A DNA stretch of 64,000 nt from Congeria kusceri (Eukaryota > Mollusca > Bivalvia > Myida > Dreissenidae): NCBI GenBank assembly GCA_027627225.1, contig CM051025.1, positions 71,835,069 through 71,899,068 of the forward strand, written 5' to 3'. Position 1 is the first letter of the stretch; the number at the start of each line of letters is the position of its first letter. This document shows, piece after piece, positions 1 to 11,574 of this stretch. Below the pieces are notes generated by a model, which saw only the letters and a list, made by a program, of their open reading frames with translations, had not been told where the DNA came from and searched no databases. The translations under genes were made by a program, and so were the position numbers.

Positions 1-607
1 GTAAATACATGAAATTTCGCTGATCACTGGGGCCGGTAAAAACATGAAATCGCTGATAACTGGTGCCATTTTGTGTACACCCACTCATTTCAGGACGTTA
101 TATCTCTACTGTAAAACAATGAACAAATCTGAAAATTGGTGTGGTTACTGGTGGAACAATGCGCAAAAAGACTGTCGAATTAGATTTTTGCAAAATAAGC
201 TATTTTCGGCGATAAAACCATATAAACTTGACAAAATACCTCGAAAACACATAATGTTCGATTTTAACTCGCCTTTTCTTGGAAAATATATGGTTCGGTT
301 CTGTATCTTTATATTTTCTGGGATGACTCTTTATTGCTTCTGACATCTTTATATAATTTTTTTTTTTGAAAATCAAACCAAAATACGTATAAAAAAACAA
401 TATATACAAATCCACCGTCTCTCCTTTTTCATCTTCGCTGGAAAGTGGTGCATTCGCTGATAAGGAGCCGGTACTACGGTGTGACCTTGCTCACGATTAA
501 AATATTGCCAATATATGTGCTATGTATAAGATAGATACCTTTAAAATACCGTTTAAATACGTAATAATCGGGCCCATAATCACTCCGCAAATTAGCAGCG
601 TTTCAAA
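1..607. other. Upstream region of MPP10, no gene seen
   Basis: AT-rich sequence with only short open frames and no splice-linked coding sequence. A diverged phrase resembling 'CGCTGATAA..GGTGCC' occurs near 4-70 and again near 445-470, so this may be old repeat sequence. It must include the MPP10 promoter, but I see no convincing TATA box or initiator. Confidence 0.4.
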
Positions 608-3600
608 ATGGCTGCCCCCACGGATCACGCATTATTTAATACATTTGATAATATACTCCCATTGATAAATAAACCTGAAGAGTTGTTAGTGTAAGTAATT
701 AATGTTCATTTTGAACTCAAAATATCAGTAGTCTGTGTATATATCATAAAGTTTTTATCGAGTATATTGCTATATTTAAATGTTGCAATCTATTTTCGCG
801 TTTTATTTGTGACTGGTTTAATAGTGTTTACAGGTCTTCATATTACATATTTCGTGTTCTGTACTTCTGTGGATGGTAAACGTCCTAAAGTTTAGTAGCA
901 TTTTGATGCTATATTATTGAAAATGAGCCTTTAGATAATAAGTCCATCTTTCTTTTTCCTACTAAATTAGAAAAAAAAAACCACTAATTCCTTAACAAAA
1001 ACAAGAAAATGGTAGCTGAATTCGCTAGAAATGGAACATGCTTATGCTAACACTGTCCTTTCGAAAAACATAAAATTATGTTCTACCAAGCTTTCTCAAT
1101 GTATATACGTGCTTGTAGTACCAACTATAAGTTAATATTTTTCTACAATTTCTTTACATTTTATAATACATACAGAATGAGACCAGATCATTTGAAATAT
1201 CAGGTAAACAATGTCATACATGCCGTATGTCCCAGATCGTCGAGGATTGTCCCAGAAATGCAGTGCCCATCCTGCTATCTCCCGGAAATCAATAAGATGT
1301 CCCAGAAATCAGTAAAAAACATGTATACCTATATTAGTATAATTTTTGACAGACCACTAATCCCCTAATTTGTCTGCAAGGCAATGCATACCCGATAAGG
1401 CATACATGAGCAATTAACAGCCGCTGTCACAGTTTACCTCCAATCCACTGCATGCTTAATTTGCAATCAGTCACCCTGTAGCTCCGCCCTTAAGGAGGAG
1501 CTTCATCCACACCGAAAAAACGATATTAATAAATTAAAACGCAGTTTACCAATGACATGAACGATCGATCCCCTAATCACTAATCCCCTAATTTGTTTCC
1601 AAGGCAATGAATACCCAATTAGGCAATGTGTCATACTTTGTTAAGTTTAACATACAAATATTTTTGGTCGGATTTAAAATTTATAAATTAATAATAAAAT
1701 CTGTTAATGCCACAGACAGATAAGTTAAATCATTTTATTTACTTTTTCAGACATAAGAATGCCATTACTGAGGACTACACAAAAGCATTGAAATGCATGT
1801 ATGATGTAGGATATGCCTCAAGTTCCTTGGCATTTCAATCAGACAACACCTTGTCTGAACTCACAGTTTCTGGTTTCGACGATGAGCAGATATGGCAGCA
1901 AATTGACTTGGAAAATAATGAGGCCATCAAAAAGTTAATATCCATATCTTCTAGTTTGCTAACCAGCAAAACAAAATGCATATTTCAAACAAAATCAGAA
2001 AACAGTTCTATACAAAGAAATCAGTTGGATCAATTATCTAAGAAAAATGAAGTAGAGGAAAATGTTGATGACATTGATGAATTTCAGGATGATCATGACT
2101 CAGATGTAGGGTCAAATTTTGAAAATGATGATGATGATGACAATGATGCGATAGATAAAAATGATAAATTCTTTGATTTTACTGGTGATTCTGATGATGA
2201 TTTAAATTATGGTACATTAGGATCAAATGGTGATATGGAAGACAAAATCTTTGAGGCTAGTGACAGTGATGACAGAAATGATGATCACTTGGATAATAGT
2301 AATAAGAAAAAGTCTGAGAAAACAGATAAGAAGTCAGTTTCTTTTGAAGACGACATTGAGAAAACAACCGCAAAGACTAAAAAAAGAAAGTTAAATAGAA
2401 CAAATAAAGCAAAAGGAAGTGTGGTTGATGATGCATTTTTCAAACTGGCAGACATGGCAGAATTTCTAGATCGTGAGGATCTTCTTGAAAGTAAAAAAGG
2501 ACAAGAAAAACGTGATGAATCAGATGATGAAGAAGACATTGATTTGTTTGGTGATATTGGTTCAGAAGATGAGGTATGTCAGTGAATGAATTTGTTATTG
2601 TTGAGATGAAACAAATAAGGATTTGACAGTTGAAAATATTTTTCTGATTAATTAATCAATTGTATGCATTCACCTTTAAGATGTTGGTGAATCTGTGATG
2701 CATTCTATTTGCTCCATGGTTAAAAATCAAGGAGCATCTGGAGCAATTAATCCACAATTGTTTTGCAAATTCTTAAAATAGAATGTTTCCAAATAATTAT
2801 TTATGTTTTAATTTTATTACTGTTTACTACAGTAAATTATTTATATACATGTATAGACTTATGTGAATTGGAACACACACGTATTTATGGTATTTTCCCA
2901 CATCAATTGCATCCAAATGATTCTTTGAGCACTTTATGTTTATGCCTCTGGCATCTTGATGCAGGAGGCATATAGTGATTGTCCTGTCTGTGATCCCGTC
3001 CATATGAGGTTAACTAAATTTTACCGTTTAGTCTAGCCCCAGTGCCGCTTACTACAACACTTGGATGTTTTTCAGGATCTGCATTATGATGACTTCTTTG
3101 ACCCACCAGATATAGAGGAGTCTGTCGCTGAAAGGAAGAGTAAGTTAAAAGAGCAAAATGATGAAGACGCTGGTGCTGGGGAAGATAGTGATGAAGAAGA
3201 TGATGAAGAGCCCCAAGACATTGGAGATAAGGAAGATCAGGATGCCATGTATAAATAATTTTGGTTTAATTTGTTAAGACATTAAAAGTGTAAATTTGTA
3301 CATTGTCTGAAGCAAGTATTGGTAATGTTTAATTTAAATTCTGTTACATTTGTTAAATAACACTGTTCAATATATTGTATTAATATAGCTACACACTCGT
3401 AATATCTCAATGAAAAAAAAGAGTGTTAAGTATGATATTAGGATGCACTGTTCCATTGAAGGTATTAATATAAATGCACCTCTTGTTTTGTTATTTTGTA
3501 ATAAAGAAGAAATACTACAGATTTCTCAACATTAGGCTCTGGTTAACATGCAATCAATCGTTACTGTGATGGAAAACTTTATAAATAGTATCTTAATGCT

Positions 3601-6600
3601 TAGACTAAATGTTACAGTAATAGACCACGGTTAAAAATGAAATCCTCACCTTGGTTTTGATTCTGGAAGATTTTGCACATTTCAGTGGAGTGCGTCAGGC
3701 GCTACAGAGAAGCCTGTTGTCGGACTCAGGCAGTGAGGGGGAGGATGTGGCTGATATCTTGGGTGGGGCAAGAAAAACAGCAGAGAAGTCGTCTTTTGAA
3801 ATACGACAGGAGAAGGTGAATGTTTTTACTGTGTTCTTTTCCGTTAGATACCTTGTGCTAGGATCTTGTTTTCTTGGTTGCAAACAGGTTAACATAGTTT
3901 AACATTGAAAATTGCTCCAACAATAAAATTAACCATTTGGATTGTTCATTATTGTTATGATAATGTTATAATAATTTTGCTGTTTTATTGAGGAATTTAT
4001 TTGTGTATTATCCACTGAGTTGCATTATGTAATTATTTATAGCATTTTGTTGCTGTTTACAATACGGTGTTAAATGTATTGTTAACATGGTTAATTAAAG
4101 TATCATTATGGTTTAAACATTAAAAACTGCAGACACTGAACTTAAGTTAGGTTGTTTATTTATTGTTTTCATTTCAAGAATTTTCACATTCCTTTAAATG
4201 GGTGAGAAAATAATATAGTGCTCATATTAAATGTTTTGTCCTTTAGCTAAACAAGAAAATCACAGAAATGGAGGAAAAGCTCTTGGCCGAGAAGCCATGG
4301 CAACTGACAGGGGAGGTTAATGCGGGCAAAAGACCAGAGAACAGTTTGCTACAGGAAAATCTACAGTTTGAGTATACAACCAGACTGCGTAAGTCATAGT
4401 TTTCCTGATAAACAGTTATTAGTACCTAAAACTAGATTCCAGACCATATGATTCTCGCATAACACAGCTTTGAGTAAAAAAGGATTTTAAATTTTCTTCA
4501 GTGGCAAATTTTTGGTTTAGTATTGAGTATATAATACTACTAATTTACCACTACACCCAACCCTTGCAAATTTGTTTAGCTGTTTTAAGGCTCTTCAAAT
4601 TTTAACAAACAAATTGATACATTGTATGGGTTTTTAAACTGATGTGTTTTGGGTTTTTAAACTGATGTGTTTTGGGTTTTTAAACTGATGTGTTTTCAGC
4701 TCCTGAGATAACTGAAGAAACTACTAAGACTCTGGAAGACCTAATTAAGCAGAGAATTAAAGACAAGGTGAATACATGTGAACTTTTAATCTGTAGTCAA
4801 ATTCATTAACAAGCTCCTTCCATATGCTTCTGGTACCGGAAAAGTTCTCGCATATAGACCAATTAATATCGTTGTTTGATATAAATGTGAAAGGATAGAA
4901 TTTCGACATTCACAGGAACAGATTACTATTTGACCTATGTAATCATGATTTTGCTAGTGTTAAAGTGTGTCAGGTAAAAAATGCTGAAGTCTGGTTTAAG
5001 ACTAGACATACATTTGTATAAATATTATTGTCATACTTGTTTCATGTAGATCTATTTGTTTTGTGTGCATAAATTATGAGAAATATTTGAGAACATTCCA
5101 AATTGAAACAAAAATATCTTTAACTGAAACTTGTGTTATGTATATATTATTGATTCTAAAGTCTAGGTCACCTTCATGCTCATTTAATTTTGAATGTTTC
5201 TGATGATTGTAAACATTTGTACTGATTGTGATATCATGCTGATGGATTTCAAGATCACCGATTTTTCTAAACCCTTTCTTAATCCCAAAAGGTTTCTTGT
5301 CTTGCACATGTTTAGTTCACTCTAGTGCTTCATTTAAGTTGTAGCCAAATATTCAAATTTGAGATAGTTGGTAAGTGACTTTGTGGACCATGTTAAATGT
5401 GAAAGTGAAAGCAGTGTATTTTCTTTTCAGGCCTGGGATGATGTAGAACGCAAAGTAAAGCCGACAGAGAACCCGTTTGAGTTCAAGAAGAGGATCACCC
5501 TGGATCAGGAGAAGAGTAAAATGAGTCTGGGCGAGATATATGAACAGGAGTACCTTAAACAGCAGCAGGTGTGTAGGAAAGGCCGGTTTAAATGTAGAAT
5601 ACTAGGTCTGTGATGAATGAAGACGTGTGGCACGTCGTAAGAAAACCGGTCTTAATGCATGTGCGTAAAGTGTCGTCCCGGATTAGCCTGTGCAGTCCGC
5701 ACAGGCTAATACAGGACAGCACTTTCCGCTTTTATGGTATTTTCTGTTTCAAGGAAGTCTCTTCTAAACATAAATGCACTGTAGGCGGAAAGTGCCATCC
5801 CGGATTAGCCTGTGCGGACTGCACAGGCTAATCCGTGACGATACTTTACGCACATGCATTAAGTCCGGTTTTACCACGATGCGCCTAATGTTTATCTAGC
5901 TTAGAAAACCTGAAACAATAATCTAGTAGAGATATATGCCCAGGAGATGGGTAGAACCAGTCTGTAGGAAAAGCTGCTTTATGTATCGTATACTAGGTTT
6001 CTCCAAAAATTACAAATAGTTACAACTTTTTATCTTAACCAATGCATCCAGATTGATATTTATTCTTATATAAACATGTTATTATGGTAGTACACCATAT
6101 CAGTCAGAACTTGGAATTAATTGTACCAAACATAGGTTTGACTAGAGGTAATTGTACTGTACGTTAAGTATGGAGAGAATCAGAGTACTTTAAACAGCAT
6201 CAGGTGGGTAGTTTTTTCAACATTTGGACTTCATGGAAATGAAATACAAGGCCTAATAAATTCAAAATACAGTTAAAGGATTTATAAAGCTTCTACATGT
6301 ATATATCATCCTACTTTGGATTACTTTTTGTCTTCATAAATATATGCCACATTAAACTGCAAACATTTTTTCAAAATGACTAAACTGAACAGTAAGCCCT
6401 CATTGCAGACTGAACAGGTTGAGAAAACAGATCCTGACCACGAATCCATCAAGAAGATGATGACGTCTCTCTTCGTTAAACTGGATGCACTGTCTAACTT
6501 CCACTACACGCCCAAACAGGTAAGGGTTAAAGTAAGGCTTTGAGAGGTCAGTGTGTGAGGGTTAGAAATTTTGTAAATAAATGATCTGTGTTTAATAGAC

Positions 6601-8378
6601 AATTCTACATTTGTCAAATTTATTGAGCGAAATGTCCCATCTCTGAGATTTAAGGTGTGAAAAGGTGTAAATATATTTACTTTGTTTACAGTTATATTAT
6701 ATTACTTTGTTTACAGTTATAATAAATATTAATATAGCTCTTTTAGATGATGTTTTTATTGACAACTTTTGCAATCAAATTTTAAAACTTGATTGAAGTA
6801 AAAAAACATAAGCATTAACCGCCTTAGAAGTCAATTTCCAATATACACAGTGCTTAAAAATAAACATCCACATACATATACCTGATCGTATATTTCATGT
6901 TAGTTCACTAAAATGTATATATTATGTAATCATTATAAAGACTGAATTGTCTTGTTGTTAGGCAGCGCCTGAGGTTCAGATCATCACCAACCAGCCGTCC
7001 ATAGCGATGGAGGAAGTGGCCCCAGTTGCCGTTAGCGACGCCAAATTGCTGGCACCAGAAGAAATAAAGGTAACTGCACTGAACATGGGAATTGCCTACT
7101 AACTATTTAAAGCATTGAGATATGGCATGCAAACCGGGCTTAATGCATGTGCGTTTAGTGGATTTATGTTTAGAAGAGACTTCTTTGAAACAGAAAATAC
7201 TATAAAAGTGGAAAGTGTCATCCTGGATCAGCTTGTGCAGACTGCACAGGCTGATCTGGGACAACACTTTACACATGTGCATTAAGTCTGGTTTTTCCAG
7301 GACATGCCTCATTTGTTCTTAGGGCAGGATGCTAAGAAAAAATTGTAGGGCAATTTCTCAGCACAAAATAGGATCAACAAAAGAATGAGTTCTTACATTT
7401 ATATTTACATTTAAATTGTCTTGACTTTGTATTCTTAGACACACCGGTCTGTGTGTTTATATATACAAAATATCAGAAATACTGTGTATACATTTAAAAT
7501 ACTGGCACTGAATGTGCATACATTCATGGAATGTTTATAAAATACATTGATATTTCAGGACAAAGTTAAGGGAGAGCTGAAGGGCGACTCCGAGAAGACA
7601 AAGACCGACCGACTTCGAGAGCGGCAGAAGAAGAAGAAAGAGAAGAGAATCAAGAGGAAGGAGAAGGAACAGAGACAGAAGCTGATTGAAAAGCTGAACC
7701 CAGGCCTCGGCAACAAGTACAGCAAGGACAGGGCCCTTAGAGAGCTGGAGAAGGAGAGTAAGACCCCGAGTAGCCGCGTCACTTTGCTGAAGGTATGAGG
7801 GAGGGATGGTGTCAACAGTTTATGTACTGCTGTTTGCTTTATACTGTGAATGTCATGATTTTGTGTTGCAATTGGGTATATGTCATCATAATGATTGTCT
7901 TTTACTGTTGAAACAGTTTATGTCTTTATTTGTGCAAAATATAGTTATAATAATAATAATAATTATTATTATTATTATTTTTATTATTATGCCCCTGAAG
8001 GTGGGCATATTAGAATCGAACCGTCCATCCGTCAGTCTGTACATCCGTTAGTCCCTCTCTTCAATACTATCAAAAGATATTTCCTTAAAACCTTAAATAC
8101 CTCTTTACTATCAGTGTCTTCACCAGGAAAAGTAATCCCCATAACACTGTTTTGTTTTTTGACAGATTTGTTCCCCCTTATTATTATATTATGATTTATT
8201 TATTTATTATTATTATTATTTTCAGGACAACAAGGAGAAATCAGGACTGACTTCGTCCAAGAATTTCTTCTCGCAGCTTCAAGAGGAGGTCAGTGCTGGC
8301 ATCAAGAGCAAACAGGTGGAGAAACGTAAACTGAAGGTGGACACCTCCAAAATTGGGGGCAAGAAATTCAAACTCTAG
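608..8378 (+). CDS. MPHOSPH10: U3 small nucleolar ribonucleoprotein protein MPP10 (11 exons)
   Basis: Component of the U3 snoRNP / small-subunit processome, acting in the nucleolus in 18S pre-rRNA processing. Exons read from splice signals: 608-690, 1751-2573, 3076-3248, 3686-3815, 4247-4388, 4700-4767, 5431-5568, 6409-6519, 6962-7069, 7559-7792, 8226-8378. Together they give 2163 nt (720 residues), and every junction phase agrees. The start ATG opens [10 protein letters not shown]. The second and third exons carry the long Asp/Glu/Ser-rich acidic tract typical of MPP10. Family blocks are plain: [76 protein letters not shown]. The tenth exon is Lys/Arg-rich, and the protein ends KKFKL. Human MPP10 is 681 residues. 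The third exon uses a weak GTATAA donor (3249); a better GTAAGT at 3140 would break phase. Introns hold MITEs and repeat fragments. Confidence 0.95.
1350..1627. repeat. Pair of direct repeats in MPP10 intron 1
   Basis: A stretch beginning CACTAATCCCCTAATTTGT and continuing with AAGGCAATG.ATACCC occurs at about 1351-1405 and again at about 1577-1627, separated by roughly 170 bases. Just upstream (1225-1310) the phrase TGTCCCAGA recurs several times. It looks like the remains of a small interspersed element or an array; the family is unknown. Confidence 0.5.
2943..3015. repeat. Fragment of a 'TATGCCTC' bivalve interspersed repeat
   Basis: The phrase TATGCCTCTGGCATC followed by GGAGGCATATAGTGATTG and 'CTGTC.GT..CCGTCC' resembles the ends of a repeat common in bivalve genomes. 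It lies in MPP10 intron 2, about 60 bases upstream of the third exon. The assignment rests on recollection of the family, not on a search. Confidence 0.4.
4628..4696 (+). repeat. 23-bp tandem triplication abutting a splice acceptor
   Basis: Three copies of a 23-bp unit (GGGTTTTTAAACTGATGTGT plus TTT) run without interruption into the CAG at 4697-4699 that precedes MPP10 exon 6. Each unit carries an A-rich branch-point-like stretch and a pyrimidine run, so the array forms the whole 3' splice region. Confidence 0.9.
5629..5886. mobile_element. Hairpin MITE, long form, copy A (MPP10 intron 7)
   Basis: Terminal inverted repeats pair GGCACGTCGTAAGAAAACCG at the left with the reverse complement of TTTTACCACGATGCGCC at the right. 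Inside are GTGCGTAAAGTGTCGTCCCG arms, a self-complementary GCCTGTGCAGTCCGCACAGGC, and a central segment bounded by CACTTTCCGC and GCGGAAAGTG. The family recurs at 7122, 21987, 29993, 31079 and 54667. There is no coding capacity, and open frames in it are by-products of the palindrome. Confidence 0.85.
7122..7310. mobile_element. Hairpin MITE, copy B, reversed (MPP10 intron 9)
   Basis: Same family as copy A but in the opposite internal orientation, and it keeps only one of the two central palindromes. GCATGCAAACCGGGCTTAAT at the left pairs with ATTAAGTCTGGTTTTTCCAG at the right. It is more diverged than the other copies, so probably an older insertion. Confidence 0.8.
7950..8130. repeat. (TAA/ATT)n microsatellite plus 'ATGCCCCTGAAGG' repeat fragment
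   Basis: A trinucleotide AT-rich run at about 7950-7990 leads straight into TATGCCCCTGAAGGTGGGCA and a CCGTCCATCCGTCAG stretch. The latter resembles the start of a dispersed bivalve repeat that begins with ATGCCCCCGAAGGTGGGC. It sits in MPP10 intron 10. A second ATT run lies at 8176-8222, just before the last exon. Confidence 0.55.
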
Positions 8379-8446
8379 TGAAACTGATGATCGTCTGATG
8401 GTCAGCAAAATTGGTGGCAAGAAATTTACACTCTAGTGAAACTGAC
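8348..8446 (+). repeat. Duplicated C-terminal coding tail in the MPP10 3' UTR
   Basis: The last codons, stop and first UTR bases (about 8349-8389) recur at about 8407-8446, offset 58 bases, with a few substitutions. The second copy still reads GGCAAGAAATTTACACTCTAG. It lies beyond the stop and is not translated in the main frame. Confidence 0.9.
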
Positions 8447-9049
8447 TGTCATTCTGAAAATAGACTCTTGTTTAATTGTCATTGTATTTCTGTTTTGAAG
8501 CATTTTCCCCACTTTCATTGCTTATTAAAACAAGATGGCTGGATTTTTAGAGAACGTCAAAGCTTATGTCCGACAATTAAATGTCTATTGTTTATTTTTC
8601 CTTCTTATGCCAATTGACACTGTGAACGTCTTGGAAGCTTTATTATGCTGTATTAATTTTGATGAAAGCAACTTCTAGAATTTGTTTAAGGTATGAACTT
8701 GTTTTATTTGTGCTATTGAATGATCATTTTATACATTCTACCATACATATGTTTACTTACTAACTTGTTCAGGTCAGTAATGTTTTATCTTGATACTAGA
8801 CTAGAAGTTTTCTTGAGCAGGCACACACAATGTACATGCAATCAATTAAATGTTTTCTGTTTCATTCATGCAGACCTTTCATATTTTGTAGAAAATATTT
8901 TGATCTGCATCACCGTGTGTATTGCTAAACCAATTATGTAATGGTAGATCAGAAAGTTGAATGCTATTATGTTGGTTGTACTTGTAAAGTTAAATTTAAA
9001 ATGTGTAAACGATTTGTTAAGTATATATCTTGATATAAATTGATACGTT

Positions 9050-9055
9050 AATAAA
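9050..9055 (+). terminator. Polyadenylation signal, MPP10
   Basis: AATAAA about 670 bases after the MPP10 stop codon, followed about 15-25 bases later by GT/T-rich sequence (GTTGTTTTTTC), as expected of a cleavage and polyadenylation region. Confidence 0.5.
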
Positions 9056-9180
9056 ATTTGCTCAGAGGTTCAATGTTGTTTTTTCTATTTATTATATCGT
9101 TCAAATTATCTATAATATAAATATTATAAACATAATACATGTATTATCACTCTTAATTCTGGATGAAAGAAAAAGTTGTA

Positions 9181-10460
9181 TCCTTAGATAGTATTTGAGA
9201 CTGCATGTACACAGTGAATCCCACTAGTTTTGGTACGCAAATACATGTACCTGTACAACTGAATGACTGCTTGACATTACTCCTTAGATAGTATTTGAGA
9301 CTGCATGTACACAGTGAATCCCACTAGTTTTGGTATGCAAATACATGTACCTGTACAACTGAATGACTGAGACTGCATGTACACAGTGAATCCCACTAGT
9401 TTTGGTACGCAAATACATGTACCTGTACAACTGAATGACTGAGACTGCATGTACACAGTGAATCCCACTAGTTTTGGTACGCAAATACATGTACCTGTAC
9501 AACTGAATGACTGAGACTGCATGTACACAGTGAATCCCACTAGTTTTGGTACGCAAATACATGTACCTGTACAACTGAATGACTGAGACTGCATGTACAC
9601 AGTGAATCCCACTAGTTTTGGTACGCAAATACATGTACCTGTACAACTGAATGACTGAGACTGCATGTACACAGTGAATCCCACTAGTTTTGGTACGCAA
9701 ATACATGTACCTGTACAACTGAATGACTGAGACTGCATGTACACAGTGAATCCCACTAGTTTTGGTACGCAAATACATGTACCTGTACAACTGAATGACT
9801 GAGACTGCATGTACACAGTGAATCCCACTAGTTTTGGTATGCAAATACATGTACCTGTACAACTGAATGACTGAGACTGCATGTACACAGTGAATCCCAC
9901 TAGTTTTGGTATGCAAATACATGTACCTGTACAACTGAATGACTGAGACTGCATGTACACAGTGAATCCCACTAGTTTTGGTACGCAAATACATGTACCT
10001 GTACAACTGAATGACTGAGACTGCATGTACACAGTGAATCCCACTAGTTTTGGTACGCAAATACATGTACCTGTACAACTGAATGACTGAGACTGCATGT
10101 ACACAGTGAATCCCACTAGTTTTGGTATGCAAATACATGTACCTGTACAACTGAATGACTGAGACTGCATGTACACAGTGAATCCCACTAGTTTTGGTAT
10201 GCAAATACATGTACCTGTACAACTGAATGACTGAGACTGCATGTACACAGTGAATCCCACTAGTTTTGGTATGCAAATACATGTACCTGTACAACTGAAT
10301 GACTGAGACTGCATGTACACAGTGAATCCCACTAGTTTTGGTATGCAAATACATGTACCTGTACAACTGAATGACTGAGACTGCATGTACACAGTGAATC
10401 CCACTAGTTTTGGTATGCAAATACATGTACCTGTACAACTGAATGACTGCTTGACATTAC
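9181..10460. repeat. 72-bp minisatellite, 17 units, nested in a 100-bp duplication
   Basis: The unit opens GAGACTGCATGTACACAGTG and closes CCTGTACAACTGAATGACT. One solitary unit lies at 9197-9268, and sixteen exact-length units run from 9297 to 10448. Both the single unit and the array are preceded by TCCTTAGATAGTATTT and followed by GCTTGACATTAC, so a 100-bp segment was duplicated and then one copy expanded. Units are nearly identical; the recurrent variant is C or T in GGTAYGCAAAT. Because 72 is divisible by three, two frames on the - strand stay open for about 380 codons; these are not genes. Confidence 0.97.
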
Positions 10461-11574
10461 GTTATTTTTTACTTTAAAGCATTACTTTTGAGCTACTTTA
10501 ATGTGCATTTACTGTGTAAGTAAATGTCCAGCTGTCCAGTAGACATTTGTAGGAAAATAACATCCAAGACACAGCAATCTGCTCTGCTCATAGTATAGTG
10601 GAAGAAGATGCCAGAGACGAAGCATTTTCATTAATTTTAGATGAAATGTATGTTTCCAAAAGTGTCAAGAAAAAAAAGCATACACAGTCCTTAATTAAAG
10701 TTAATTAGAATTTTTTTTTTGATGTACTTCATGCTATTAAAAACAGTATACATACATGCAGATTATGATTTATTACTAATATAATATTAATGGTTGAACA
10801 CTGTTGCGTGTTACCTAAATGATGTATGATGTTGATATACTGTGTATGTTCTATATAAGAACAACTGTATAAGTTGATAGCCACTGTTTGTTCAAAGCAT
10901 AGACATAATGTACAATGCAACCGTCCAGACATTTTATCTCAGAATCGCTGCTCTTCGTTGGTAGGATCGCAAACCTTGGTAAGTCAGTTATTCTATCCTT
11001 TAGTGAAAAAATGCACTGACGGCTAAAACAGAACAAAAACTTCATTAGTTTCGTGGAATGAATAAATTGGTATTTGTTTTCATTGCTGAAGTGGTTATAT
11101 TATTTGGAAACATGCCTTGAACAGTTTTATCACCCACTTTTAATGTTTATTTTTTTCTTTCTTAAAAGATATGCACATTGAAATTGAGTAAGCAGTAACT
11201 TCATTGCGGGGTATGATGTTTGATGACAGTTTGAAATTTTTAATATACTTCCGTTATTGACTAATATTGAAACTGCATTGTGAAGCATGTCTTGTTGCCA
11301 AATTCTCTTTAGGGTAAAACCATTCTTTGTGGTGTTTATATGTTAGGTCAAGGTCGCTAAGGATGGTATATATGTTACAATAAAGAAGAAAACGTTTGGC
11401 TAAATACGAATATTTTAATTTATTATCTATATTAATGAAGTACTGAAGTAAATTTGCTACTCATGATAACGACATTTCATGGGCGAGTCATTTTTGAAAT
11501 CGAATACTCTTCAATGGGAGGTAAACCGCACACAAGGTCAAGGATACAAGTGTCAAAAATCTAACTCTGAAAAC
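10461..11574. other. MPP10-MCEE intergenic spacer
   Basis: AT-rich sequence with no recognised coding sequence. It should contain the MCEE promoter in its last few hundred bases; no TATA box, CpG cluster or other clear element is visible. Confidence 0.4.

Noticed and set aside
9277..10438. Two long - strand open frames (about 375-384 codons) with a perfect 24-residue repeat
   Set aside because: They are produced by the 72-bp minisatellite, whose length is a multiple of three. Two overlapping frames are open at once, the variation is a single neutral site, and no splice or start context supports them.
9297..10448. Regular array resembling a CRISPR or satellite locus
   Set aside because: Units are contiguous and almost identical with no unique spacers, and the window is eukaryotic. 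It is a minisatellite.
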